Shown in pieces: positions 9,383-17,607 of a stretch of DNA of 56,354 nt. Each line of letters opens with the position of its first letter. The stretch's first letter is position 1. This DNA is from an uncultured Spirochaetaceae bacterium (GTDB lineage Bacteria; Spirochaetota; Spirochaetia; Sphaerochaetales; Sphaerochaetaceae): contig CALXLA010000035.1 in assembly GCA_944389075.1 (NCBI GenBank), positions 1-56,354 of the forward strand. Direction: 5' to 3'. The notes beneath the pieces were generated by a model. It ran no database searches, was not told the DNA's origin, and saw nothing but the letters and a program-made list of their open reading frames with translations. Position numbers and translations under genes: made by a program.

Positions 9383-10602
9383 CTATACATCACCTGAAAG
9401 CCATTCCATGATGTCCAGGACTTTGATTCCGTTATAATCTCCTTGCGTAAGCTTATCGGAAGTAAGGATGAATTTAGGATAATTATCCATTATCCTCTCA
9501 AGAGGCTTTATTTCCCCCCTCGAATGTATTCTCGTCACTCAGATCAGCACATACCTGATAATACTCTATGGTATTTTTCTTCCTTGCGACAAAATCGACT
9601 TCAGAATCCCCTATCTTCCCGATATTTACCCGATATCCTCTTCTCCGCAATTCAAGATACACGAGATTCTCAAGCGTAAATCCAAGATCGTACAGCTGCC
9701 GTGGCAATATATAATTTCGCAAGCCCATATCGACCATATACAGCTTTCCATTGGTTTTAAGGAGCTGCTTGCCCACGATATCAAAACGTTCTGCCTGATA
9801 GAACAAGAATGATTCTGTCAGAGCTTCGACATATGCAGCGACTGTATTCTGTGAGACTTTCCTTCCTGAAGATATCAGATAATCCGTGATTTTCTTTATC
9901 GACACCGGACTGCCTATCACACTTGCCAGATATTTTGAAATCGTCTTCAGAAGCGTTATATCAGTAATCTTTCTGGATTCGTCTTTTTTCTGGAAGATCT
10001 CTCTTCAATGTCCTTTACGATGACTGTATTGTAAATACCTTCAATGTATGCCTCTGCTTTTTCCTCTGTCCTCGACATTACCGATAGATATGGCAATCCG
10101 CCATAACGCATATATTCCCGTAATGCGGCATCTTTATCATCCTGTCCATTCAATGAATAGAAATCCTTGAAGGACAAGGGAACATAGGAATTTCCACATA
10201 TCGTCCGGTAAGCAATGTAGCAAGTTCTCCTGAAAGAAGATAAGCATTAGATCCCGTAATATATATCGACATTATCCTTTACATAGAGACTATCTACAGC
10301 TTTCTGGAAACCATCAACCAGCTGGATTTCATCCAGGAATATATAAGTCATTTCATTATCAGACAGCCTGCCTGTTATATGTTTATAGAGAATCCTATAG
10401 TCCAGAAACTCCTCATTCTCAAGCTCCTCAAGGTTTATGGATATTATCCTATCCTTATTGATTCCCTCATTGAGCAGAAGTGTCTGGTACTGCTTCAGCA
10501 ATGTTGATTTCCCGACTCTCCGAAGACCTGTAATGACACTTTTATAACCTTCTCATTGCGCCATGAGTTTAATCTGGCTAGATACTCTGTCCTTTCTATC
10601 AT
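9383..10602 (-). pseudogene. Decayed AAA ATPase with DUF4143 domain
   Basis: The remains of a roughly 400-aa P-loop ATPase of the AAA_14 + DUF4143 family common in anaerobes. The N-terminus (MIERTEYLARLNSWRNEK) starts at the ATG at 10602. The Walker A region (TGLRRVGKST) is readable only after a frame change near 10545, and Walker B (YIFLDEIQ) is at about 10340. Further frame breaks lie near 10240, 10180 and 9950. The C-terminal DUF4143 part (SEVDFVARK) is then interrupted at a C6 run at 9514-9519, after which the reading EIKPLERIMDNYPKF continues to a TAG at 9383. With at least four disruptions it is not functional. These genes often behave as mobile or orphan accessory genes. Confidence 0.85.
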
Positions 10603-10761
10603 GAAAACCAATTGCCGATAAAATTTCCCAAATGGGAAAATAGTTTCAGATTATGCGAAAATTTTTCCAAATACGGCAAAATATCAGCCCGGCATTCTTT
10701 GCGTATACAGGAATCAGGGGAAATTTTCCGAAGATTTCCCCTAATTTCCAATTATTACCAA
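10603..10761. other. Short intergenic region with hairpins
   Basis: Downstream of the Nudix gene there are two inverted repeats: TTTCCC-AAAT-GGGAAA near 10625-10640 and AGGGGAAA/TTTCCCCT at 10716-10742 with an 11-base loop. The second could terminate the Nudix transcript, although it lacks a proper T tract. No gene is seen. Confidence 0.4.
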
Positions 10762-11175
10762 TCAATGACTTTTGGATTTCAAATCTTTTCTACGGATGAA
10801 ATCATTCAGCTCTATTTCCGTCATCCAGTTCATCTCCTTAGGCAATTCTGAAATGGAGAACCATCTTATCTCATCAGATTCCCAGTTCTTCCTCGGTACG
10901 GATTTTTCATTCAATTCAGAAGCAAAGACCTCATAAGTAAAGAATGGCAGCCGATAGATCCTTACAGGCTCTGCATCTTTGACGGATATCCCGGTTTCCT
11001 CATACGTTTCCCTTATCGCAGTATTCATAAGTGTCCTATCTTCTGGAGAAAGGCCTCCGCCTGGAATTGCCCATGAATGATTGTCAGAACGTTTTTCAAG
11101 CAATACAGAGACATTCCCATCAGCATCTTTATGGAAAAGTATCATCCCGGCTCCTTTGTAGCTTCTTATTATCAT
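10762..11175 (-). CDS. Nudix hydrolase
   Basis: A 137-aa single-domain Nudix protein. The catalytic box is clear (PGGG near residue 46, RETYEETGI near 62-70), although the segment between the glycines and RE is one residue longer than the canonical spacing. The family hydrolyses nucleoside diphosphates linked to another group, such as damaged dNTPs or nucleotide sugars; the substrate is unknown. The ATG overlaps the stop of the preceding gene by four bases (ATGA), so the two are translationally coupled. Confidence 0.88.
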   Translation of the reverse strand: MIIRSYKGAGMILFHKDADGNVSVLLEKRSDNHSWAIPGGGLSPEDRTLMNTAIRETYEETGISVKDAEPVRIYRLPFFTYEVFASELNEKSVPRKNWESDEIRWFSISELPKEMNWMTEIELNDFIRRKDLKSKSH

Positions 11176-11942
11176 TCATCACCCTCCGTTTCAGGCTTCA
11201 GGATATCGACTTGTCTGCCTCCAATGGAAAAACTTCCGATGATATTGCTGTCAGTCCGGAAGTTGAACATAGCTTTCATCTTCTCATCCCTGCTGACTAT
11301 TATCCCTTTAGGGGCCTCAAAGATCCGTCCGCCCTTGACTGGTGCAATATGAAGGCATATGGCATCTGCCTTCTGATCAGGCGCTTTTGATGAAAAGAGC
11401 ATTATTGATAAGCTACATTCCTTCGCTATCGAAACAAGTGCTTCATGGTGATCCCTATAGCCTTTCTCCCTTGATTCAGCATCAAGATACGGCAAGCTTC
11501 CGAAGTATGCGATCACGACTGTCTTATAGCCTTTTGAAGACAATTCCCTGAGCTCATCTTCAACCTCACAGAACCGCTTCGCACGCAGTCTCTTTGAGAG
11601 GACAGATCTTGAAGACAGCCTATCAAGCAGCTGTTCATCAGAGCAATCAAACGATGTGAAAAGAATACTATTGATATACTCCCTGACTTTCTCCGATGTA
11701 GACAGGAATACCAATGGAGAATATTCATGCATAGGTTTTCGCAGCAAATCAAAGACAAAGAGGAATGAGAACACATTGCTGTTTACGTAGACGATATCAC
11801 CTGGTCTTAATTTATCAAGCACAGGCGAATTGATCACAAGGCCATCAGCACCGCTGCTCTTCCATGTATCAAGATCCTCTGCATATGTGTAATCAATCAA
11901 AGCTGAGGCTTCATGCCATAAAGGAGAGAATTCATCTATCAT
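11172..11942 (-). CDS. Hypothetical protein, 256 aa, coupled to Nudix gene
   Basis: I cannot assign a family. There is no signal peptide or membrane segment. The hydrophobic strand-like stretches (KTVVIAYFGSLPYL, GDIVYVNSNVFSFLFVFDLL) suggest an alpha/beta fold, and the layout loosely recalls a RecA/DnaB-like core, but no Walker A motif is present. It is first in a two-gene unit with the Nudix hydrolase (ATGA overlap). An extended -10 (TGCTATAAG, on the minus strand at 11949-11957) ends six bases before the ATG and no Shine-Dalgarno is present, so it may be leaderless. Confidence 0.6.
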   Translation of the reverse strand: MIDEFSPLWHEASALIDYTYAEDLDTWKSSGADGLVINSPVLDKLRPGDIVYVNSNVFSFLFVFDLLRKPMHEYSPLVFLSTSEKVREYINSILFTSFDCSDEQLLDRLSSRSVLSKRLRAKRFCEVEDELRELSSKGYKTVVIAYFGSLPYLDAESREKGYRDHHEALVSIAKECSLSIMLFSSKAPDQKADAICLHIAPVKGGRIFEAPKGIIVSRDEKMKAMFNFRTDSNIIGSFSIGGRQVDILKPETEGDE

Positions 11943-12021
11943 GCCACTCTTATAGCAATCACCTCTGCCAAATGCTGTCAGAGTTCGAAATCATCTGTAA
12001 ATCATTCAGGGAACGTTCTGT

Positions 12022-12107
12022 AAAAGAAAAACCCCACCGCGGAGAAAAAGGAGGTAAACCGCATCGTGGGGAACAAAAGGAGGTTAGAGTGGAATGTCAT
12101 CCACTTC
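12022..12107 (-). ncRNA. Candidate small RNA with two anti-Shine-Dalgarno motifs
   Basis: Read on the minus strand, a predicted promoter just upstream would start an RNA of about 85 bases. It has a small hairpin (GTGGA/TCCAC), then a single-stranded-looking linker containing ACCTCCTTTT. A terminator hairpin follows (CCCCAC 12066-12071 / GTGGGG 12032-12037, plus GCGG/CCGC), whose 16-base loop holds a second TACCTCCTTTT, and it ends in TTTTTCTTTT. Loop-exposed CCTCC elements are a hallmark of small RNAs that block ribosome sites. Alternatively it is an attenuator in the leader of the hypothetical gene starting at 11942. On the plus strand the same bases read as two AAAGGAGG sites, but the T tract orients the terminator to the minus strand. 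Confidence 0.55.
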
Positions 12108-12114
12108 GCCTAAG

Positions 12115-12143
12115 AATATATTGAATTTCCTTGACAATGAAAA
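12115..12143 (-). promoter_or_regulatory. Promoter for the candidate small RNA
   Basis: On the minus strand, TTTTCA (12138-12143) and TATATT (12115-12120) are 17 bases apart. The -35 matches the consensus in four and the -10 in five of six positions. Transcription would start near 12107, immediately before the small hairpin. Confidence 0.45.
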
Positions 12144-12245
12144 GTACCTATGCATATCTATTTTTGTATTTTTCCGACATCTTTTATATTTTTCTTAATT
12201 CTTTCCAAGAGAATAACTAGAACTCCTGAAAAGTCGGAAAGACAC

Positions 12246-12309
12246 TTGATTTTCCCTGGAAACACATCTATGTTATTGCATCTTATGCGCAATATTCCTA
12301 ATATGCGCA
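12246..12309 (+). promoter_or_regulatory. MATE promoter with paired TATGCGCA boxes
   Basis: TTGATT (12246-12251) and TATGTT (12269-12274) are 17 bases apart. Just downstream, TATGCGCA occurs twice, at 12284-12291 and 12302-12309, 18 bases apart. Each contains the palindrome TGCGCA, and the second abuts the AGAGG ribosome site. Such a pair around the transcription start could bind a repressor. Confidence 0.4.
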
Positions 12310-12318
12310 GAGGTTTCT

Positions 12319-13674
12319 ATGACTGATAATCTTACAAGCGGCAAACCGCTGAAATCGCTTCTGCTTTTCACATTGCCGATCATCGGCGGGAACATCTTCC
12401 AGCTGTTCTATACCCTCGCAGATACTCTTATCGTCGGTCAGACTATCGGCGAGAATGCACTGGCAGCAGTAGGTTCAACTTCCGTCTTCATCTACTTCAT
12501 CCTGATATTCATACAGGGAATGACAAACGGTTTCTCCATAGTGCTCGCGCAGCTTGCAGGAGAGAAAGACGAAGAAGGAATGCGGAAGTCCATTGCCTCA
12601 TCTATCGTGATATCATTTGCATTCACAATCATAGTCACGGTCATCACACTTATATTCACACCTCAGATCGTCAGGATAATGAAGACACCTGAGGAGATTT
12701 CCCATGATGCTGCTGTATACCTCGCAGTAATCATGGCAGGAACAGGTGCGACAGTTCTTTACAATCTCGCATCGAACATTCTGAGAGCACTGGGAGACAG
12801 CAGGATTCCTCTTATAACACTGGTATTCTCATCGATTCTCAATGTCATCCTCGACATAGTATTCATCGTTCCTCTGAAGATGGGTGTCGGAGGCGCTGCA
12901 TTCGCGACGGTGCTCTCGCAGCTTCTGTCCGGAATACTCTGCTTTGTCTTCGGAGCAATGAAGTACAGCACGATGAGGCTATCAAAAAGCTGCTTTGTTT
13001 TTGACAGGACCATAACAAGCAGGAATCTCAGACTCGGCATGATCATGGGCTTCCAGATGTCAATCATGTGCATCGGACAGCTTGTAATGCAGGCATCCGT
13101 CAACAATCTCGGCACAGTAGCTATCGCAGGATACACAGCTGCGACGAAAGCCGACCAGCTCTCAATACTTGTGAACAATGCGTTCATTGCATCAATCGCA
13201 GCCTATGTGGCCCAGAACTATGGAGCCAGGAGAATTGACAGGATAAAGGAAGGTACCAAAGCCGCCTTGATAATCACGGAGACCTCCGCCATTATCATGA
13301 TTCTCATAATGATAGCAGTGGAGCCTTTCCTTGCGGATATCTTCGTCTCAGATCCTTCTCCTGAAATCAGGGAATACATACGGATCTTCTTCATAATCAC
13401 CTTGCCCTTCTACCCTGTACTTGCACTTCTCTCGATCTTCCGCACGACAGTCCAGTCAATGGGCAACAGCAAAGCACCTTTCGCTGCATGCATAGCAGAG
13501 CTTTTCGCAAGATGCACAGCCTCTATCCTGCTTGGGACTGTTTTCGGATACCCCGGGATCATATTCTCATCACCACTTGCCTGGATCTGTGCGGATTCGA
13601 TCGTAATCACTGCATATGCCAGGATGATGAGAAACATGCGAACAGATTTAACAGAACCGCCGCTCTCATCTTAA
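12319..13674 (+). CDS. MATE family efflux transporter
   Basis: A 451-aa inner-membrane protein with about 12 membrane segments in two homologous halves, of the multidrug/toxin extrusion family. The opening (LTSGKPLKSLLLFTLPIIGGNIFQLFY) and the following ADTLIVGQTIGENALAAVGS are highly typical of the DinF/NorM-like MATE group. It would export drugs or metabolites in exchange for Na+ or H+. AGAGG lies five bases before the ATG. The iron-type ABC operon starts 24 bases downstream and may be read from the same message. The paired TGCGCA boxes in its leader suggest regulation. Confidence 0.92.
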   Translation: MTDNLTSGKPLKSLLLFTLPIIGGNIFQLFYTLADTLIVGQTIGENALAAVGSTSVFIYFILIFIQGMTNGFSIVLAQLAGEKDEEGMRKSIASSIVISFAFTIIVTVITLIFTPQIVRIMKTPEEISHDAAVYLAVIMAGTGATVLYNLASNILRALGDSRIPLITLVFSSILNVILDIVFIVPLKMGVGGAAFATVLSQLLSGILCFVFGAMKYSTMRLSKSCFVFDRTITSRNLRLGMIMGFQMSIMCIGQLVMQASVNNLGTVAIAGYTAATKADQLSILVNNAFIASIAAYVAQNYGARRIDRIKEGTKAALIITETSAIIMILIMIAVEPFLADIFVSDPSPEIREYIRIFFIITLPFYPVLALLSIFRTTVQSMGNSKAPFAACIAELFARCTASILLGTVFGYPGIIFSSPLAWICADSIVITAYARMMRNMRTDLTEPPLSS

Positions 13675-13698
13675 CAGTGCAATATCTATAGTTTACAC

Positions 13699-14649
13699 GT
13701 GCGTATATCTGTACGGAATGTAAGCAAGAGATTCAGCAGCAAGACTGTAATCGACAACATGTCAATTGAAATCCCATCAGGAAGCTTCACGACGCTGCTT
13801 GGGCCATCAGGCTGTGGCAAGACAACGCTTCTGCGGATGATAGCAGGCCTTGAGACACCAGACTCAGGAGAGATATATCTCGGTGAGAAATGCGTTTACT
13901 CATCAGAGAAAGGAATATCATTGCCACCTGAGGAAAGAGGCCTCGGCTTTGTCTTTCAGGATTTCGCATTATGGCCACACATGAAAGTCAAGGACAATGT
14001 CGCATTCGGGCTCAGGGCACAGAGAAGGACGGAGAAGCTTGAGGAGAAGGTAAAAGCCGCTCTTCATGCCGTACAGCTCGACGAATATGCGGAACGCTAT
14101 CCCTCAGAACTCTCAGGAGGACAGCAGCAGCGCGTCTCTTTCGCAAGAGCCATAGTCACAGAACCCGAATGCATACTCTTCGATGAACCTCTTTCCGCAC
14201 TGGATGCCCTTCTGAGGGAAGAGATGCGCTCAGAACTGAAAGCCCTTGTCACATCAAGGGGAATCACATCGGTCTTCGTCACCCATGACCAGACTGAAGC
14301 CATGTCGATGTCTGATCTAATCGCGGTGCTCTCTGCAGGAAAAATAGAACAATATGATACTCCAGAGACCATATATGCGCATCCTGCAACTCCATTCTCA
14401 GCGAAATTCATAGGATCGTCGAACTGGATCGATGACAGAACAATGTTCCGCCCAGAAAGCGCATCAATCGGCACATCAGGCTTTGAAGCCGAAGTCCATG
14501 GTTCCGAATTCATGGGGTCCTTCTATCGTCTGCTGCTTTCACACGAAGGCAGGAAGTGGATCATCGATGCAAATGAGAGACATGATGTCGGGGAGACGCT
14601 CATGATAAGCGTCCCCCAGAACTCGATAATCACCATCAAGGAGGCTTGA
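13699..14649 (+). CDS. ABC transporter ATPase, ferric-iron type
   Basis: A 316-aa ATPase of the FbpC/PotA group, energising import by the neighbouring permease. Walker A is LGPSGCGKTT near residue 34, the signature LSGGQQQRVSFARA near 138, and Walker B ILFDEPLSALD near 162. A shortened C-terminal TOBE-like domain follows. The start is GTG, giving the conventional N-terminus RISVRNVSKRF; no clear ribosome site is present, so coupling to the MATE gene is possible. It is followed one base later by the binding-protein gene. Confidence 0.9.
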   Translation: MRISVRNVSKRFSSKTVIDNMSIEIPSGSFTTLLGPSGCGKTTLLRMIAGLETPDSGEIYLGEKCVYSSEKGISLPPEERGLGFVFQDFALWPHMKVKDNVAFGLRAQRRTEKLEEKVKAALHAVQLDEYAERYPSELSGGQQQRVSFARAIVTEPECILFDEPLSALDALLREEMRSELKALVTSRGITSVFVTHDQTEAMSMSDLIAVLSAGKIEQYDTPETIYAHPATPFSAKFIGSSNWIDDRTMFRPESASIGTSGFEAEVHGSEFMGSFYRLLLSHEGRKWIIDANERHDVGETLMISVPQNSIITIKEA

Positions 14650-14650
14650 A

Positions 14651-15610
14651 ATGAAGAAAACTCTTATGATTCTTCTCGTTCTGATCACCGCCGTATCTGT
14701 AGCAATGGCAGAGGGAACAGTCACTGTCTACATGCCATCTCCTGCAGGGCTTGCGAACAAGCTTGCCGCAGATTTCGAAGCAAAGACAGGTATCGAAGTG
14801 AGGACATTCCAAGGTACTACTGGCGAGATTCTTGCACGCCTTGAGACCGAAAGGGAGAATCCTGTCGCGGATGTAGTCATACTCGCATCATGGTCTGATG
14901 GTCTCTCGATGAAAGAGAGTGGACAGATCGAGTCCTATGTTCCTGCTGATGCGGACAAGGTTGTTCCGGGCTGGATTGATGAGGACTCAATGCTCTTCGG
15001 ATACAGCGCTTCAGCTGTTGGTGTAATATACAACACTCTCATCTATCCGGAGCTCAGCGCTGACTGGGCAGAGCTTGCAGACAGTCAGTACCAGAATGAT
15101 ATCGCGATTCCTGATCCTGAGCTTTCAGGAGCATGCAAGGACTTCGTGGCAGGATACGTCAATAAGTTCGGCTGGGATACATTCGAAGCACTTGCCGCGA
15201 ACGGAATGGTCGTACCTGGCGCAAACAGGGCTGCTCTTGATGCAGTAACAACAGGAGAAGTCGGAATCCTCCTTGCCGGAGTTGATTACAACGCATACTC
15301 ATCAATGGCTGCTGGCGAACCGATCGCAATCTATTACCCAGAAAGCGGAACAGTCGTAAACCCACGTCCGGCTATGATCATGAAGACTGCACCTGAGATG
15401 GAGAATGCGAAGCTCTTCATCGACTATCTGTTCTCGGAAGATGCACAGAAGATGGTTGCTGATGCATATCTGCTCCCGGGAAGGACAGACATCACGAACA
15501 CGAACAGATCCACACTGGATCAGATTCCGCAGATTGAATGCGACTGGGATGCCATGATGGCAATCTCTTCAGAATCAGCTGCAAGAATCAACGAACTTTG
15601 CGCAAGATAA
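14651..15610 (+). CDS. ABC transporter periplasmic binding protein, ferric-iron type
   Basis: A 319-aa binding protein of the FbpA/AfuA family (periplasmic binding type II). It has a signal peptide of about 20 residues (cleavage after AMA, before EG) and then the typical VTVYMPSPAGLANKLAADFE opening. A central GYSASAVGVIYNT segment and a C-terminal SEDAQKMVADAYLLPGR match the family. It should deliver Fe3+ or a small anion to the fused permease. AGGAGG precedes the ATG. The substrate is inferred from the family only; 2-aminoethylphosphonate-type relatives have a similar layout. Confidence 0.88.
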   Translation: MKKTLMILLVLITAVSVAMAEGTVTVYMPSPAGLANKLAADFEAKTGIEVRTFQGTTGEILARLETERENPVADVVILASWSDGLSMKESGQIESYVPADADKVVPGWIDEDSMLFGYSASAVGVIYNTLIYPELSADWAELADSQYQNDIAIPDPELSGACKDFVAGYVNKFGWDTFEALAANGMVVPGANRAALDAVTTGEVGILLAGVDYNAYSSMAAGEPIAIYYPESGTVVNPRPAMIMKTAPEMENAKLFIDYLFSEDAQKMVADAYLLPGRTDITNTNRSTLDQIPQIECDWDAMMAISSESAARINELCAR

Positions 15611-15624
15611 AGGACAGAGGGCAT

Positions 15625-17256
15625 ATGAGAAACAGGCTCCCCATTCTTCTGATAATCATATTATCGATCCTGATCATATGCCCTCTCCTTTCCATATTCG
15701 CCGAGGCTGTCTTCCCCGACGGGCAGTTCAGCCTCACTCAGGCAATCGACACAATCACGGAAAGCGAGAATGCCCGGATGATAGGATCATCGCTTCTTCT
15801 CGGGCTTCTCGTGGTAATAGTCTCATCGGCAATTGCGCTGCCTCTGGCATTCATATTCTCCAGAACGCAGTTCGCCAGATACAGATTCTTCGACATCATA
15901 TTCATGATCCCGTTCATGACACCGCCTTATATCGCATCGATGGGGTGGATACTCTTCATGCAGAGACGTGGCCTTTTGCAGCAGCTTATCCCTTCTGCCG
16001 CATTCCTGTCGGACTGGTTCTTCTCCCTTGCAGGCCTTGTGCTTGTAATGAGCTTCCACGTCTTCCCTTTCATGATGACGATGATGAAAAATGCCATGCT
16101 TGCGATCCCCTCATCCCTTGATGAGGCAGGTGCTGTGCTTGGCGCAAGATTTCCTCTGCGAATCAGGAAGCTTTTCATGCCGCTTCTGACTGGGAACTAT
16201 GCGATAGGCGCTCTTCTCGTATTCGTGAAGACGATATCAGAATACGGCACGCCATCGACACTGGGAAGACGCATAGGCTTCGAAGTCTTCACGACTGACA
16301 TACACAGATACGCGACTGTAGCTCCCATTGAGTTCGGCAAATCCGCATCGCTCGCATCACTGCTGATCGGAATCTGTCTTGTTATCTGGATGCTGCAGAA
16401 CTACATCACGATGAAGAAGACATACAACATTGTAGGCGGAAGGAGCTCTGCATCCAGGATAATAACACTGAAGCCTGCAGCAAAAGCCATATGCTGGATT
16501 TTCATAACAGCAGTGATCTTCTTCACGATGGTTATCCCTCTCTTCTCCGTAATTGCCTCATCGCTTATAAAACTGAGAGGATATGGACTGAGAGCAGGTA
16601 ACTTCACCTTGAACAATTACATTCTGGTATTCACGGAAGACAGACAGGGCATCAATGCGCTCTCGGTATCGATCTTCCTTGCAGTGACATCCGCGACCAT
16701 AGCGGCTTTCCTCGGAACTGCATGTGCTCTCTCATCAAGGAAATCCAGGCTTGTGGAAGGCATTGCACTGATTCCGGAGATGCTTCCTAGCATAGTATTG
16801 GTTCTCGGCATAATGCTCTTCTACAACAGAATCTATAAAGCAGTGCCTATCTATGGGACAATCTGGATCATGGTCCTGAGCTATGTGATCCTGTTCCTGC
16901 CATATACAGTGCAGTATGTGAGTTCATCGCTTTCTCAGATCAGCGGAAGCCTCAGAGCAGCAGGCAGGATATGCGGAGGGAAGCCCGGATATGTCTTCAG
17001 GCACATAACCCTTCCATTGATATCAAGAGGAATACTCTCAGGCTGGATGATGACATTCATAATCGCATTCAGGGAGCTTGTCACACCTTCACTCATCGCA
17101 CCTACGAATACGCTTACAGTATCAACATACATCAACAGGCAGTTTGAGCAGGGAAGCGTCGGCAAGGGAATGGCAATGGCCGTGATCTGCATAGCATTCA
17201 GCACAGTTTCCCTTCTTATCCTCAACAAGGCAATAGCACCTGAAAAGCACAGATAA
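15625..17256 (+). CDS. ABC transporter permease, fused two-domain ferric-iron type
   Basis: A 543-aa inner-membrane permease with about 12 segments made of two tandem BPD_transp_1 domains, as in FbpB/AfuB. Each half carries an EAA-type coupling loop (DEAGAVLGARFPLRIRKLF in the first, RAAGRICGGKPGYVFRHITL in the second). The frame opens at 15538 but overlaps the binding protein; the ATG at 15625 follows an AGAGGG site and starts the first membrane helix. It is the last gene of the importer operon. Its stop lies only a few bases before the inverted repeat that bounds the BREX island. Confidence 0.9.
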   Translation: MRNRLPILLIIILSILIICPLLSIFAEAVFPDGQFSLTQAIDTITESENARMIGSSLLLGLLVVIVSSAIALPLAFIFSRTQFARYRFFDIIFMIPFMTPPYIASMGWILFMQRRGLLQQLIPSAAFLSDWFFSLAGLVLVMSFHVFPFMMTMMKNAMLAIPSSLDEAGAVLGARFPLRIRKLFMPLLTGNYAIGALLVFVKTISEYGTPSTLGRRIGFEVFTTDIHRYATVAPIEFGKSASLASLLIGICLVIWMLQNYITMKKTYNIVGGRSSASRIITLKPAAKAICWIFITAVIFFTMVIPLFSVIASSLIKLRGYGLRAGNFTLNNYILVFTEDRQGINALSVSIFLAVTSATIAAFLGTACALSSRKSRLVEGIALIPEMLPSIVLVLGIMLFYNRIYKAVPIYGTIWIMVLSYVILFLPYTVQYVSSSLSQISGSLRAAGRICGGKPGYVFRHITLPLISRGILSGWMMTFIIAFRELVTPSLIAPTNTLTVSTYINRQFEQGSVGKGMAMAVICIAFSTVSLLILNKAIAPEKHR

Positions 17257-17263
17257 GAAAAGA

Positions 17264-17297
17264 GGCTGTTGAAAAATCACTTTTGAGAATCGACAGC
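17264..17297. repeat. Left boundary inverted repeat of the BREX island
   Basis: GGCTGTTG is followed by the core AAAAATCACTTTTGAGAA at 17272-17289. The core recurs, exact and inverted, at 31919-31936, where it is preceded by the related GGACTGTCGC. The pair resembles degenerate insertion-sequence terminal repeats facing outwards around 14.6 kb. This copy can also fold by itself (GCTGTTGA with TCGACAGC), so it may double as a transcript end for the permease gene. Confidence 0.75.
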
Positions 17298-17607
17298 ATC
17301 CATTAATCAGTCAATAGATGCCTGGTCTTGCAAAACCCCGTAACGAATCCGATGATATGCTGGGAATCGCCATATTCACGGTTGAAAATGACATCCACTG
17401 GCTAATCCCTCACCATTTTGTCTGTGAGCACAACCTCGGGAATGCTCATGACGGAAAAAACATGTATGATTCTCACGAAAAGATTCTCCTACCTGACGTT
17501 CGTGAAAAACTTTCATAATGTATTTTGTAAGCGAAGAATCGAAGTAACATCTGATAATCTCGCTAATGAAAAATTATTTCCGATTATCAATGATGCGTCT
17601 TGTGCTA
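17298..17607. other. Non-coding left flank inside the island
   Basis: Short open frames in this stretch (17318-17518 and the start of one at 17418) show no family resemblance and no ribosome sites. I see no transposase remnant that I can identify and no clear terminator for the BREX operon. It is probably decayed mobile-element DNA. Confidence 0.4.

Noticed and set aside
12094-12198. 34-codon plus-strand frame (MSSTSPKNILNFL...) behind AAAGGAGG
   Set aside because: The ribosome-like sites are better explained as the complement of a minus-strand small RNA with an oriented T tract; spacing to the ATG is also long. Kept only as the alternative reading of that region.
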